NCBI GenBank assembly: GCA_945875845.1
Contig: CAMCMB010000024.1
Location: 1-64,000, forward strand
DNA length: 64,000 nt
DNA from: Pirellula staleyi DSM 6068
GTDB taxonomy: Bacteria > Planctomycetota > Planctomycetia > Pirellulales > Pirellulaceae
Reading direction: 5' to 3'
Shown piece by piece: positions 43,496 through 52,937 of the stretch. Every line of letters begins with the position of its first letter. The stretch's first letter is position 1. Position numbers and translations under genes: made by a program. The notes beneath the pieces were generated by a model. It was not told the DNA's origin, did no database searches, and was given only the letters and a program-made list of their open reading frames with translations.

Positions 43496-44494
43496 GTGAC
43501 TACGCCGCTGATCTCTGTGCTGATGCCGGTCTACAATTGCTCCCCCTATTTGGCGAAGGCAATTGGTAGTATTCTTGAACAGACGCATACCGACTTTGAG
43601 CTGATTTGTATCAACGATGGCAGCACGGATGATTCGGGGGCCATTTTGGATTGGTTCGCTCGCTACGATCATCGCTTGCTCGTTGTTCATCAGCGCAATC
43701 AAGGAATAGTGGCAGCATTGAGCCGCTCTCTAGAAGTATCCCGAGCGCCGTTGCTAGCCAGGATGGATGGCGATGACATCGCATTCCCCGAGCGATTCGA
43801 ATGGCAGTTAGAAGCGATGAGCAAGGATCCAACGATCGTAGCGATCGGTACAGGAGCTCTCGAAATCGATACGGATGACGCTCCTCTTCGACTAACGCAG
43901 ATGACGGCAGACCACCACGAACTCGTTGCTAGATTACTGAAACGCGAATCGGCATTCTTTCATCCGAGCGTCATGATGCGAGGCAAGATCGTCCGATCGA
44001 TTGGAGGCTATCGCAGCAAGTACGAATGGATTGAAGATCATGATTTGTGGCTACGGCTTTCTCAACATGGCGAGCTATCCAATATTCAAAAGACTGGGAT
44101 GTGCTATCGACAACATAGCAAAAGTGTCTGTTGGTCCCATCAAGAGGCCCAGCGGAGTCGAATGAATGCACTTTTACGGGAGGCTTATCTCGAACGTGAT
44201 TTGGAATTTCCTGAGCATCTTGCCGTGAACCCCTTGGATCGACGCTCTCCAGCGGGACACGGCAAATGGGCACGCGTCGCGATTCGTGGAGGCTACATCA
44301 AAAGCGCATGGAAGCATGCGATACGAATGACATCCGAATCGACTCGTTCCAGCTACCGTTACCGAATGTGGTGTGAATTGGCATTGCGATCCATTGTGTC
44401 ATTGCCGATGTCGTGCTTGCACTCTAACACACCATCGGTCCCCGCTTTGAGAACGCAATGGTCGGAACTTTTGGCCGCTGACGGGTTTCGCTAA
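43496..44494 (+). CDS. Glycosyltransferase family 2
   Basis: 332 residues from GTG 43496, preceded by GAGGAA at good spacing. The frame stays open to 43262 through the family B repeat, but that extension is meaningless. GT-A fold motifs are PLISVLMPVYNCSPYLAKAI, FELICINDGSTDDSG and the metal-binding LLARMDGDDIAFPERFEWQL; IEDHDLWLRLSQHGELSNIQ is typical of rhamnosyl- or galactosyl-type transferases. The donor sugar is unknown. Part of the surface-glycan block with the GT10 and GT4 genes. Confidence 0.88.
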   Translation: MTTPLISVLMPVYNCSPYLAKAIGSILEQTHTDFELICINDGSTDDSGAILDWFARYDHRLLVVHQRNQGIVAALSRSLEVSRAPLLARMDGDDIAFPERFEWQLEAMSKDPTIVAIGTGALEIDTDDAPLRLTQMTADHHELVARLLKRESAFFHPSVMMRGKIVRSIGGYRSKYEWIEDHDLWLRLSQHGELSNIQKTGMCYRQHSKSVCWSHQEAQRSRMNALLREAYLERDLEFPEHLAVNPLDRRSPAGHGKWARVAIRGGYIKSAWKHAIRMTSESTRSSYRYRMWCELALRSIVSLPMSCLHSNTPSVPALRTQWSELLAADGFR

Positions 44495-44540
44495 TCGATT
44501 GGGCTGTATTTAAAATAGCAATGGAAATTTCAACTTGGTA

Positions 44541-45452
44541 ATGCATCTCAGATCATTCTTTACGCCGGGAATTTGGTTGGTAGTGTTGGCGTCGATCTTG
44601 TGGAGCACAAGTGGGTTTTTTACACAAACATCCCTGCTTAATGTTTGGCCAGCAGAAGCTCGCGGTTCCACCCTCGCTTTTTGGAGAGCATGTTTTGCAC
44701 TCGTTCTATTGCTGCCAATGGTGCGCAAGCCAAGCTGGAATTGGGCCATGGTTCCAATGACCGTTTGTTTTGCACTCATGAATTGGACGTTTCTCTCCGC
44801 CTTGGTCGTCAGTTCGCCTGCCAACGCGATTTGGTTTCAGAATCTCTCACCGGGCTGGGTCATGCTCGGAGCGGTTATGATTTTTCGAGAGAGGACAACC
44901 GAGCGAGATTGGGTCATGTTATCGATGTGCATTGCTGGTGTGGTATTCATCTTGGTGATGGAGTCGTTATATGGCTTTCGATCAGCAGAGTATCGTTGGT
45001 GGGGTAGTCTTTTAGCAATTGCATCGGGGGTGTGTTATGCGGGTGTTGTGCTGAGCATACGTTTCCTTCGAGGCCACGAATCCGCTTGGTTGATAGCTCT
45101 CAATCATATGGTGACTGCATTCGCCATGCTCCCTCTCGTTTGGATGAGCGGTGTCTCCATGCCGTCGGGGTGGATGTGGTTATTGTTGATGGGGATCGGG
45201 ATGTTTCAAATGGGCTTGCCGTATTTGCTTTTTGCGAATGGATTGAAGACAACGCCAAGTCATTTGGCCGCTTTGATAACCCTGCTGGAGCCGGTGCTAT
45301 TGCCAGTCTGGGTGCATTTGACTCGCATGAATGACCCGAATTACCAACCGCCTCAATGGTGGACCTGGGTCGGCGCCGGCTGCATTTTGTTGGGACTGTC
45401 GATTCGCTATGCCTTGCCAGCCCTGTCCTCTACCAAAGTGAGCGAGGCATAA
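44541..45452 (+). CDS. EamA/RhaT-family drug/metabolite transporter
   Basis: 303 residues from ATG 44541 (a TTG at 44535 precedes it in frame). About ten hydrophobic helices are visible in two similar halves (GIWLVVLASILWSTSGFFTQ; YRWWGSLLAIASGVCYAGVV), with the EamA ending ALITLLEPVLLPVWVHL. These inner-membrane carriers export small metabolites or nucleotide sugars. Between two glycosyltransferase genes, with the next gene starting 2 nt after its stop, a role in the same pathway is possible but unproven. Confidence 0.88.
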   Translation: MHLRSFFTPGIWLVVLASILWSTSGFFTQTSLLNVWPAEARGSTLAFWRACFALVLLLPMVRKPSWNWAMVPMTVCFALMNWTFLSALVVSSPANAIWFQNLSPGWVMLGAVMIFRERTTERDWVMLSMCIAGVVFILVMESLYGFRSAEYRWWGSLLAIASGVCYAGVVLSIRFLRGHESAWLIALNHMVTAFAMLPLVWMSGVSMPSGWMWLLLMGIGMFQMGLPYLLFANGLKTTPSHLAALITLLEPVLLPVWVHLTRMNDPNYQPPQWWTWVGAGCILLGLSIRYALPALSSTKVSEA

Positions 45453-45453
45453 G

Positions 45454-46611
45454 ATGCGAGTCATGCATGTGATCACCAGAATGATTGTGGGGGGAGCACA
45501 AGAGAACACACTCTTCAATTGCATGGATTTGATTCGAGATTTTGGGGACGAGGTGAAGCTGATCACGGGGCCAACCGAGGGGGCAGAGGGAAAGTTGCTT
45601 GCGCATTCCTCGACCGATGGTCTCAAGATTGAAGTGCAGCCTTCGTTGATTCGATCGATACATCCCATTCATGATACGCGGGCATTGGTCGCGCTTAAAG
45701 CCTCGATCCTCGCTTGGAAACCGGATGTCGTTCACACGCACAGCGCCAAAGCGGGTTTGTTGGGACGTTATGCAGCCTGGAAATGTCGCGTGCCATGCGT
45801 GATTCATTCCGTTCATGGGGCCCCCTTTCATCCCTTTCAAAATCGGCTAAGCAGACGGTTCTTCGTTGCATGTGAGCGATGGGCTGCAAAGCGGTGTCAT
45901 CATATGATTAGCGTTGCAAACGCGATGACGGAATTAATGGTTGCGGCAAAGGTGGCGGAGCGAAGCAAATTCACGACCATCTATAGCGGTATGGACGTTG
46001 AGCCCTTCCTGAACAGCGCCAATCATCGCGAGGCGGTTCGCAAGCGACTCGGCTTTCAAGAAACGGATGTGGTCTTTGGAAAGATCGCACGGCTATATCA
46101 TCTCAAGGGCCATACTTATGTGATTCAGGCCGCCAAGCAAGTATGCAACCAAAATCCCCACATCAAGTTCCTGTTTGTTGGGGACGGAATCCTGCGAGAA
46201 CAATTCGAATTGGAGATTTTGCGAAGCGGATTGAGCGATCGATTCGTATTCACCGGTTTGGTGCCACCGGATCAAGTGCCCGACTATATCGGGGCGATGG
46301 ATGTCTTGGTTCACGCATCGCTGCGCGAAGGCTTAGCGAGGGCGTTACCGCAAGCACTGATTGCCAGCAAGCCAGCTGTCAGTTTCGATATCGACGGCGC
46401 AAAAGAAGTGGTTCTGGACGGCGAAACGGGATTTTTGCTGCCTCCAAAGCAAATTTTAGACTTATCCCAAGCGATCGACCAACTGGCGAGAAATGAAGGG
46501 CTTCGCAAGAAAATGGGACAACGCGGGAGGGCCCTGTTTACGGACCAATTTCGACATGAAACGATGACTCGCAAGATTCGCGAACTCTACGTGTCCCTAT
46601 GGAATCCATGA
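45454..46611 (+). CDS. Glycosyltransferase family 4 (GT-B fold)
   Basis: 385 residues. N-terminal acceptor half: MRVMHVITRMIVGGAQENTL and WKPDVVHTHSAKAGLLGRYA. C-terminal donor half: KIARLYHLKGHTYVIQAAKQ, FVGDGILREQFELEI, MDVLVHASLREGLARALPQA and the family EAGI-like VSFDIDGAKEVVLDGETGFL. It should add a sugar with retained stereochemistry during exopolysaccharide or lipopolysaccharide synthesis. It starts 2 nt after the EamA gene stop, so the pair is co-transcribed. Confidence 0.92.
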   Translation: MRVMHVITRMIVGGAQENTLFNCMDLIRDFGDEVKLITGPTEGAEGKLLAHSSTDGLKIEVQPSLIRSIHPIHDTRALVALKASILAWKPDVVHTHSAKAGLLGRYAAWKCRVPCVIHSVHGAPFHPFQNRLSRRFFVACERWAAKRCHHMISVANAMTELMVAAKVAERSKFTTIYSGMDVEPFLNSANHREAVRKRLGFQETDVVFGKIARLYHLKGHTYVIQAAKQVCNQNPHIKFLFVGDGILREQFELEILRSGLSDRFVFTGLVPPDQVPDYIGAMDVLVHASLREGLARALPQALIASKPAVSFDIDGAKEVVLDGETGFLLPPKQILDLSQAIDQLARNEGLRKKMGQRGRALFTDQFRHETMTRKIRELYVSLWNP

Positions 46612-46728
46612 GTTTACAAACTGCCGCTCGCACCGGTCGCCAAGAACACGACACGAGAGTAAGATAAAGGTTGGTTGTGTGTTAAACCAATGTGCTAACT
46701 AGGAATCTTCGTTTAGGAGCAAGACTAA

Positions 46729-47385
46729 ATGGGCCTGCAAACCAATTTGTGGTGGACAATCGTAACCGGAATAGTTTTACTTGGTATGGCTATCAATGCA
46801 CCGTACGGGAGCGCTCAGCCCCCCGATCAAGCGAGTATTGGTTCCAAACCAGCAACCTTAGGAGGGAAAAAAGTGGAAACGGAAAAAGCAGTTTTGGCAG
46901 GTGGATGCTTCTGGGGGATGGAAGATCTCTTTCGTAAGCAACCAGGCATTGTATCAACGCGGGTTGGATACTCAGGGGGTGACGTGAAGAATGCCACCTA
47001 TCGCAATCATGGTACGCACGCGGAAGCCATCGAAGTGGTCTTCGACACGAGTAAGACCGACTACCGGAAAGTGCTTGAGTTCTTCTTTCAAATCCATGAT
47101 CCAACCACCAAGAATCGTCAAGGCAACGACCGTGGAACGGGGTACCGTTCCGGCATCTATTTCGCAAACGACGAACAGAAACGAATTGCACTGGACACGA
47201 TTGAGGACGTTAATGCATCGGGTTTGTGGCCTGGAAAAGTTGTGACGGAAGTCAAACCGGTAGGTGACTTCTGGGAAGCCGAACCGGAACATCAAGACTA
47301 TCTGGTCCGGAATCCAGGTGGATACACCTGCCACTTCCCTCGCAAAGACTGGGTATTACCTAAGCGAGCCACTGCCAGTAAATAA
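46729..47385 (+). CDS. msrA: Exported peptide methionine sulfoxide reductase A
   Basis: 218 residues. The catalytic motif is [12 protein letters not shown] with the reactive cysteine at C60, followed by [12 protein letters not shown]-type sequence ([20 protein letters not shown]), [32 protein letters not shown] and [12 protein letters not shown]. It reduces the S-form of methionine sulfoxide. An N-terminal segment [20 protein letters not shown] looks like a signal peptide, so this copy probably repairs envelope proteins. The C-terminus lacks an obvious resolving cysteine pair apart from YTCHFPRK. It follows the glycan genes after 117 nt. Confidence 0.92.
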   Translation: MGLQTNLWWTIVTGIVLLGMAINAPYGSAQPPDQASIGSKPATLGGKKVETEKAVLAGGCFWGMEDLFRKQPGIVSTRVGYSGGDVKNATYRNHGTHAEAIEVVFDTSKTDYRKVLEFFFQIHDPTTKNRQGNDRGTGYRSGIYFANDEQKRIALDTIEDVNASGLWPGKVVTEVKPVGDFWEAEPEHQDYLVRNPGGYTCHFPRKDWVLPKRATASK

Positions 47386-47741
47386 CCCGCCCAGCAACTC
47401 GAATCCCGTCCCCCTATCGAAACCTTGGATGCAGGACGCGACAGAATCGTAAGCGACCTGTCTTAAAGCTTTTGGTAAGCATCTTCGGCCACTTCCCATG
47501 CTTGAATCTACCATCGCAACCCGAGGCGGCTCAAGTAAAAAACCGATTGGGATGCGTCTTATGGTCCGGTGGCCCCGAATCATTGCCCAGAAGTGTGAGG
47601 CTCTTGCCGAACCATTGCGTAAATAGCTCGGCAGGAGCCTCGCTCTCCCACTGATTGCGTAAATAGCTCGGCAGGAGCCTCGCTCTCCCATTGATTTCCA
47701 TTGCAATCGACATTCCCCGATGAATTGCCAGATTGCCGGTT
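47386..47741. other. Gene-free stretch with family A repeats
   Basis: 356 bases between convergent msrA and uvrA. The right half holds the family A repeat; nothing coding is supported. Confidence 0.55.
47593..47690. repeat. Family A palindromic repeat, one and a half units
   Basis: TGAGGCTCTTGCCGA is the left arm; GCTCGGCAGGAGCCTCGCTC is present twice in tandem, each after ATTGCGTAAATA. The duplicated right arm suggests local amplification. Confidence 0.8.
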
Positions 47742-50303
47742 CTAGGTAAATCGAGGTATCGCAATTCGATTGAGGGCGAAACCTGTTGGCGAATTGTGAT
47801 TTTGGGCGATTTCCGTCGGTGTTCCAACTCCGAGGATTTTTCCTCCCGCTTTGCCACCTCCCGGCCCCATGTCGATGATCCAGTCGCAACATCGCACCAA
47901 ATCCATGTGGTGCTCAACCACAATCACCGTGTTCCCCTTGTCGACCAAACTCTGCAATACAGCGATCAAGCGAACCACATCGTCGCTGTGCAAGCCTGTC
48001 GTGGGTTCATCGAGTAAATAAAGTGTCTTGCCTGTCCCAGGCTTGGACAGTTCGCTTGCAAGCTTGATGCGCTGCGCTTCCCCGCCACTGAGTGTCGTTG
48101 AGGGTTGCCCGAGAGCAATGTAGCCCAACCCAACCTGAACCAAACATTGGAGCGGCACAACTATCTTGGGGAACGCCTCGAAGAACTCAGCAGACTCTGC
48201 GATGCTCATGTTCAAACAGTCGGCGATGGATTTCCCCTTGAATTGAACCGCCAGAGTCGCTCGATTGAATCGGCGTCCACGGCATTGGGGGCAGGGGACA
48301 TAGACATCGGCCAAGAAACTCATCTCTAGCTTTTGCCGTCCTTGTCCACCGCAAGATTCACAGCGTCCTGCGCCCGAATTGAAACTAAAGCGACTCACAT
48401 TGAAGCCGCGTTGCTTGGCATCCCGTGTTTTGGCATAAACCTTTCGAATTTCGTCCCAAAAATCGCAAAAGGTGGCAGGCGTACTGCGTGGCGATCGCCC
48501 GATAGGAGACTGATCGATTTCGATTAACTTGTCGACTCCCTCCAAACCCGAAATACTCTTAATATGTTTTGGGGGGGCAACTCCTTTGATCGCGTTTTTT
48601 AATACGACGGACAAGGAATCATGGATCAGTGTACTCTTTCCGCTTCCGCTGACACCCGTGACACCAATGAATCTCCCGAGCGGGAATTCAACTTGAACAT
48701 TCTGCAAATTGTGTTTCGTGACTCCCGAAAGTTTTAACGTGGGATGCCCCGCTTCCACCGCTCGACACCGACTCGTGGGCATCCACTTGCTTCTGTGCAA
48801 ATACTGGGCAGTCAACGACGCAAGATTGAACTGGAAGGATTCGGGCGTCCCTACCGCGACGACTTCGCCACCTGCATTTCCAGCTCCCGGCCCGATATCG
48901 ACCAACAAGTCCGCAGCCATCATGATCTCTTCATCATGTTCAACGACAACAACTGTATTGCCTCGTTTTTGTAACGAACGAATGGATTCGAGGAGACGCT
49001 CGGTGTCGCTGGGGTGTAAGCCCACCGAGGGCTCATCCAAGACATAGCAAACGCCGATGAGCCCCGTGCCGATGCTGGTTGCCAACCGTACTCTCTGCAA
49101 CTCGCCTCCACTGAGTGTATTCGCAGGGCGATTCAGGGTCAGGTAATTCAACCCAACCTCCTCCAAGAAATGCAATCGCGTTGAGATCTCTTGCAAAATG
49201 GGATTGCCTATCTTGAATTGACGCTCATTGAGTTGCAAGCCGGCGAACCAATGTCTTGCACCTTCGAGCGGCATCGCCGTTATGTCTGCAATCGAAAGTC
49301 CGCTAAGCCGGATGGCTAACGACTCTTTTCGCAGTCGCTGGCCGTTGCAAGCGATACAAATCGCATCGGGATCGTCGCGAACATAGCCAAAACCCTGGCA
49401 CTTTGGGCATGCGCCATATTGGCTATTGAAGCTAAAGGTACGAGGCTCGATCTCAAGTAAACTGATTCCACATGCGACACAGGCGTATCGCGTCGAATAA
49501 AGCTGATCGACCGAAGCGGTCTTCTCTGGCAAAACCGCTGAAGTTTCTACCAGTCCATTGCTTAGACGCAACGCAACGGAAACCGCTTGTTCGATCCGCT
49601 CGCGGCTGTCATCGCGAACCATAATCCGGTCGACGACCGCAGAAATAGAATGCTCTTTTCGAACTGCCAATGTTGGAATGGATTCAATCTCGTAAAGCTC
49701 TCCGTCGACACGCACGCGAAGCAAGCCTGCTTTCGAAATACGATCGAAGACGTCCGCATGCGAGCCCAGTCTGCCGATGACCATGGGAGCGAACAACGTC
49801 AACTTCGTCCCCTGCGGCAGCTCGCAAACGGATTCAATAATCTGCGAGGGAGCTTGGCGATCGATCGGTTGACCGCATTCATGACAGGCGGGTGTCGCTA
49901 TCCGAGCCATCAGCAATCGCAAATAGTCGTAGACTTCCGTGACGGTGCCGACGGTGCTGCGCGGGCTCAATGCTCCTTGCTGTTGATCGATGCACAGAGC
50001 CGGTTGCAGGCCGCGGATCGAGTCGACATCCGGACGCTCGATCTGATCCAAGAATTGTCTCGCGTAGCTAGACAAGCTCTCCATGTATTGCCGCTGACCC
50101 TCTGCAAACAAGGTGTCGAAGGCGAGCGAGCTTTTGCCGCTACCGCTGACACCCGTGATGACGGTCAATTTGCCCCGTGGGATATCGAGGTCTATATTCT
50201 TGAGATTGTGCGTTCTGGCCCCACGGATTTCGATATTGCGAGTTGCCGTAAGAATTGGCTGAACCAGCCCGACGCTCACTTTGGACGACGCTCGTTTGGC
50301 CAT
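47742..50303 (-). CDS. uvrA: Excinuclease ABC subunit A, short form
   Basis: 853 residues against about 940 in E. coli. Both ATPase halves are present: Walker A ITGVSGSGKSSLAFDTLFAE and VTGVSGSGKSTLIHDSL; signatures NTLSGGELQRVRLATSIG and TTLSGGEAQRIKLASEL; Walker B VLDEPSVGLH and LLDEPTTGLH. Zinc modules are seen in YACVACG...CPKCQGFGY and CESCGGQG...CPQCRGRR. UvrA with UvrB scans DNA for bulky damage. The shorter spacing outside the ATPase cores may mark a second UvrA class. Its ATG overlaps the stop of the spermidine synthase-like gene (TAATG), so the two are probably translated together. Confidence 0.93.
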   Translation of the reverse strand: MAKRASSKVSVGLVQPILTATRNIEIRGARTHNLKNIDLDIPRGKLTVITGVSGSGKSSLAFDTLFAEGQRQYMESLSSYARQFLDQIERPDVDSIRGLQPALCIDQQQGALSPRSTVGTVTEVYDYLRLLMARIATPACHECGQPIDRQAPSQIIESVCELPQGTKLTLFAPMVIGRLGSHADVFDRISKAGLLRVRVDGELYEIESIPTLAVRKEHSISAVVDRIMVRDDSRERIEQAVSVALRLSNGLVETSAVLPEKTASVDQLYSTRYACVACGISLLEIEPRTFSFNSQYGACPKCQGFGYVRDDPDAICIACNGQRLRKESLAIRLSGLSIADITAMPLEGARHWFAGLQLNERQFKIGNPILQEISTRLHFLEEVGLNYLTLNRPANTLSGGELQRVRLATSIGTGLIGVCYVLDEPSVGLHPSDTERLLESIRSLQKRGNTVVVVEHDEEIMMAADLLVDIGPGAGNAGGEVVAVGTPESFQFNLASLTAQYLHRSKWMPTSRCRAVEAGHPTLKLSGVTKHNLQNVQVEFPLGRFIGVTGVSGSGKSTLIHDSLSVVLKNAIKGVAPPKHIKSISGLEGVDKLIEIDQSPIGRSPRSTPATFCDFWDEIRKVYAKTRDAKQRGFNVSRFSFNSGAGRCESCGGQGRQKLEMSFLADVYVPCPQCRGRRFNRATLAVQFKGKSIADCLNMSIAESAEFFEAFPKIVVPLQCLVQVGLGYIALGQPSTTLSGGEAQRIKLASELSKPGTGKTLYLLDEPTTGLHSDDVVRLIAVLQSLVDKGNTVIVVEHHMDLVRCCDWIIDMGPGGGKAGGKILGVGTPTEIAQNHNSPTGFALNRIAIPRFT

Positions 50304-51940
50304 TATCGATTGAGACCAGCTTCGTAAAGCATGTAAAGCTTCGGCTCAAACAACGAATTGACGGGCGAAGGAATTCGTTCGGTGTCGCTCGAAAACACTC
50401 GCAAGGACTGCAGCAATTCATCGGACAAGTAGCGACGGGAAACATTCGCGAGCTTGAGATGGCTTGGCTCCATGGCACTTGCTCGCTTGACCGCCAAGTG
50501 AAAACCCCATTCGCCGAAGGAATTGAGATGTGTTTGATAGGACGCCACACGGAATTCGGACGCTTCCATGGTTTCGGCAACACACCAAAACGCTTCGCGC
50601 GTGATGAATGGAGAACCGCTCTGGGTGACAAATGCTCCATCGTCCGCAAGTACTCTATGCATTAAACCATAGAATTCTTTGCAGTAAAGTTTGTTGAGCA
50701 CTTCGTTGTGCGGGTCTGGCAAATCGGCAATGATGCAATCGTACCAATCCCCGCTTGGACTGAGTCTGCCATAGGCTTCTCGAACATAATTGAATGCATC
50801 TTCATGAATCAAATGAACGCGAGGATCCGCGAGACTTTCTCCATTGAGTTGACGTAGTGGATTTGCTCTCGCGCTCAACGCAGTCATGCTTGGGTCGATG
50901 TCGACTAGATCAATGGACTCCACCGATTCGAACTTCAAGACCTCGCGAATCGCCAGCCCATCTCCCCCTCCCAGAACGAGGACCCTTCGAGGTTGTTTTC
51001 CAATACTCATGACAGGATGAACGAGCGACTCGTGGTAGCGATACTCATCAGAACCTGCAAATTGGAGGTGCCCGTCGAGGTAGAGTCGCACTTCGCCATT
51101 GCGAGGATGGCTCGTCAAAACGATACGCTGATAGGGAGTTTGTTCCGAATAGATAATCTCGTTCGCAAACAATTGCCCTTCGGCAAAAGTCGTTATCCAA
51201 GAGGACGCGAGCAAGCCGGAGAAAAGGAGCGCAATCACCAAAATCGCATATTTCAAAAACCGACGAATCGTGGGGTGTGTTTTGCCTAGCATCGCTATTG
51301 CGATGATGGCGACGGAGATGTTGAGGAGTCCGATCGCAAAGGACGAGCGAAACAATCCGAGGCTAGGCAAAAGCAAAAGAGGGAACGCAACCGATCCGAT
51401 CAAGGCGCCGATGTAGTCCAAGCTAAGCACATGCGCTAAGGATTCCGAAAAACTGTTCGATCGCGAGAGAATGCGCGTTAGCAATGGGATCTCAAGTCCA
51501 ACCAGCGTTCCAATCGCCAAGATGAGGCTATACATGACGGGCTTGTACAAAGCATAGTACGGAAAGACGAGAAACAACAAAGCTGCGGATACGCCACCGA
51601 CTATGGCGACTGCAATTTCGATTTGGATGAACCGCTCTACAAGATGCTCGTGGATGAATTTCGTAAGATAGGAACCGATTCCCATCGCGAACATAAATAG
51701 TCCGATGGTGATCGAAAACTGCGCGATGCTATTTCCAAGAAGATAGCTTGAGACAGCAGCAATGATCAATTCATACGCGATACCACAGAGCGCCACAATC
51801 AAAACGGATAGAAGCAACCATCCGGTTTGAAAGGGCGTTAGCGTTTGAGTTGTCGATTGGGAATCCGTCGACGGGAATTGGGGCGCGGCCAATGCGTCGC
51901 TACTTGCCAAAGCTGAAACTCTTGGAACCCGTACGGACAC
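50303..51940 (-). CDS. Membrane-bound spermidine synthase-like protein
   Basis: 545 residues. About seven membrane helices fill the first 230 residues (TGWLLLSVLIVALCGIAYEL; FSITIGLFMFAMGIGSYLTK; ILAIGTLVGLEIPLLT). The C-terminal half is a Rossmann methyltransferase-type domain of the spermidine synthase group: VLVLGGGDGLAIREVLKF, SIDLVDIDPSMTALSA, YDCIIADLPDPHNEVLNKLY. The product or substrate cannot be fixed; such fusion proteins may not make spermidine. Its first 13 codons overlap the end of the lipoprotein gene, and its stop overlaps uvrA. Confidence 0.85.
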   Translation of the reverse strand: MSVRVPRVSALASSDALAAPQFPSTDSQSTTQTLTPFQTGWLLLSVLIVALCGIAYELIIAAVSSYLLGNSIAQFSITIGLFMFAMGIGSYLTKFIHEHLVERFIQIEIAVAIVGGVSAALLFLVFPYYALYKPVMYSLILAIGTLVGLEIPLLTRILSRSNSFSESLAHVLSLDYIGALIGSVAFPLLLLPSLGLFRSSFAIGLLNISVAIIAIAMLGKTHPTIRRFLKYAILVIALLFSGLLASSWITTFAEGQLFANEIIYSEQTPYQRIVLTSHPRNGEVRLYLDGHLQFAGSDEYRYHESLVHPVMSIGKQPRRVLVLGGGDGLAIREVLKFESVESIDLVDIDPSMTALSARANPLRQLNGESLADPRVHLIHEDAFNYVREAYGRLSPSGDWYDCIIADLPDPHNEVLNKLYCKEFYGLMHRVLADDGAFVTQSGSPFITREAFWCVAETMEASEFRVASYQTHLNSFGEWGFHLAVKRASAMEPSHLKLANVSRRYLSDELLQSLRVFSSDTERIPSPVNSLFEPKLYMLYEAGLNR

Positions 51941-52658
51941 GTGCCGATGAACTGGAGGCGCCGGATGTTCTCGAACTGCGGACAGAGCTTACGGCGGACT
52001 TATGATAGTTGGCTGGACTCATAGTCGTATTTTTGAAGGTCGGCTTTGCGGACGCGTTCCCGCCAGAATAATGACGTCCCTGGCGTCCCATCATGGACCC
52101 CAACATATAGCCCATCATCATGCTGCCCGGGCTAAAGCCATAACCATGCGGACGATGATATCCGTGATTGTCCGAGGCTACGAGTCGATTGTTTTCCGGA
52201 TCGATTGTTACCGTAAACTCTTTCGGCTCTCCCAACTCTTGAATCATGTTTTGATTCGAATCTTTGAAACCAATGATCTCGCCCCCTGGAGACATACTGA
52301 CCCCGATGGGTGAGTTCATAGCTTTCAGCTCATTTAGTTTTGCAGCGTACTTTTTTAGGAACTCGGACTCCTTGACGGGATCTTGTTTTTCTGGCTCAAT
52401 TTCCTGAATCTCACTGGTACTCGTTATCTCTGCGGTGGCATCGGTTGGGGATGCCGCAGCGACTTCAGTCGCTGTATTTACCGCTCCCTCTAAAGATGCT
52501 GCACCCTCGGTATTGGGCTTGGCACCTTCATCCAAAACGGCGACAAGTGCATCTACGACCTTGTTTAAATCGACGACATCCTCGTTTTGCATACCGCAAC
52601 CAAGGGTGCAAGCCAAAACCATGCCCAGGGTGGCTAATGTTGCAAACGGAACTTTCAT
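51900..52658 (-). CDS. Predicted lipoprotein with a Met/Gly/Ser-rich C-terminus
   Basis: 252 residues with a lipoprotein signal (ATLATLGMVLACTLGC, C21). The middle is acidic (EIQEIEPEKQDPVKESEF), followed by a short domain (SPIGVSMSPGGEIIGFKDSN). The end is glycine-, methionine- and serine-rich (GFSPGSMMMGYMLGSMMG, then SSSSARVRTG). No known family. Its last 41 bases are shared with the start of the spermidine synthase-like gene in another frame. Confidence 0.6.
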   Translation of the reverse strand: MKVPFATLATLGMVLACTLGCGMQNEDVVDLNKVVDALVAVLDEGAKPNTEGAASLEGAVNTATEVAAASPTDATAEITSTSEIQEIEPEKQDPVKESEFLKKYAAKLNELKAMNSPIGVSMSPGGEIIGFKDSNQNMIQELGEPKEFTVTIDPENNRLVASDNHGYHRPHGYGFSPGSMMMGYMLGSMMGRQGRHYSGGNASAKPTFKNTTMSPANYHKSAVSSVRSSRTSGASSSSARVRTGSKSFSFGK

Positions 52659-52747
52659 GGGATCAACTCCGACTGAAGAGGCGGTTTAATTGCGTTCGGA
52701 ACGTTTGGCAAAATGCTTAAGTTGTGAAAATCGCATGACAACTTCAG

Positions 52748-52776
52748 CAGCCTGTCGTACGCGTTGACAGGCTACA
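52748..52776. repeat. Small palindrome
   Basis: AGCCTGTC and GACAGGCT form the stem around GTACGCGTT. It resembles the pair at 24988-25046 in its AGCCTGTC core. It lies upstream of the transporter gene. Confidence 0.5.
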
Positions 52777-52937
52777 TTAATAATAGCGGACGAACGCAAG
52801 TTGTGCAAAACGGAACCAACGAACACTGGAATTTCTGCCCGAATGGTAGAATCCACGTCAAAAAAACTACCGGATTCGAATTGGCGACAGTTGGTATTCG
52901 CCTTTAGAACAAGTCAACCAGAGAAACGACAATTGGG

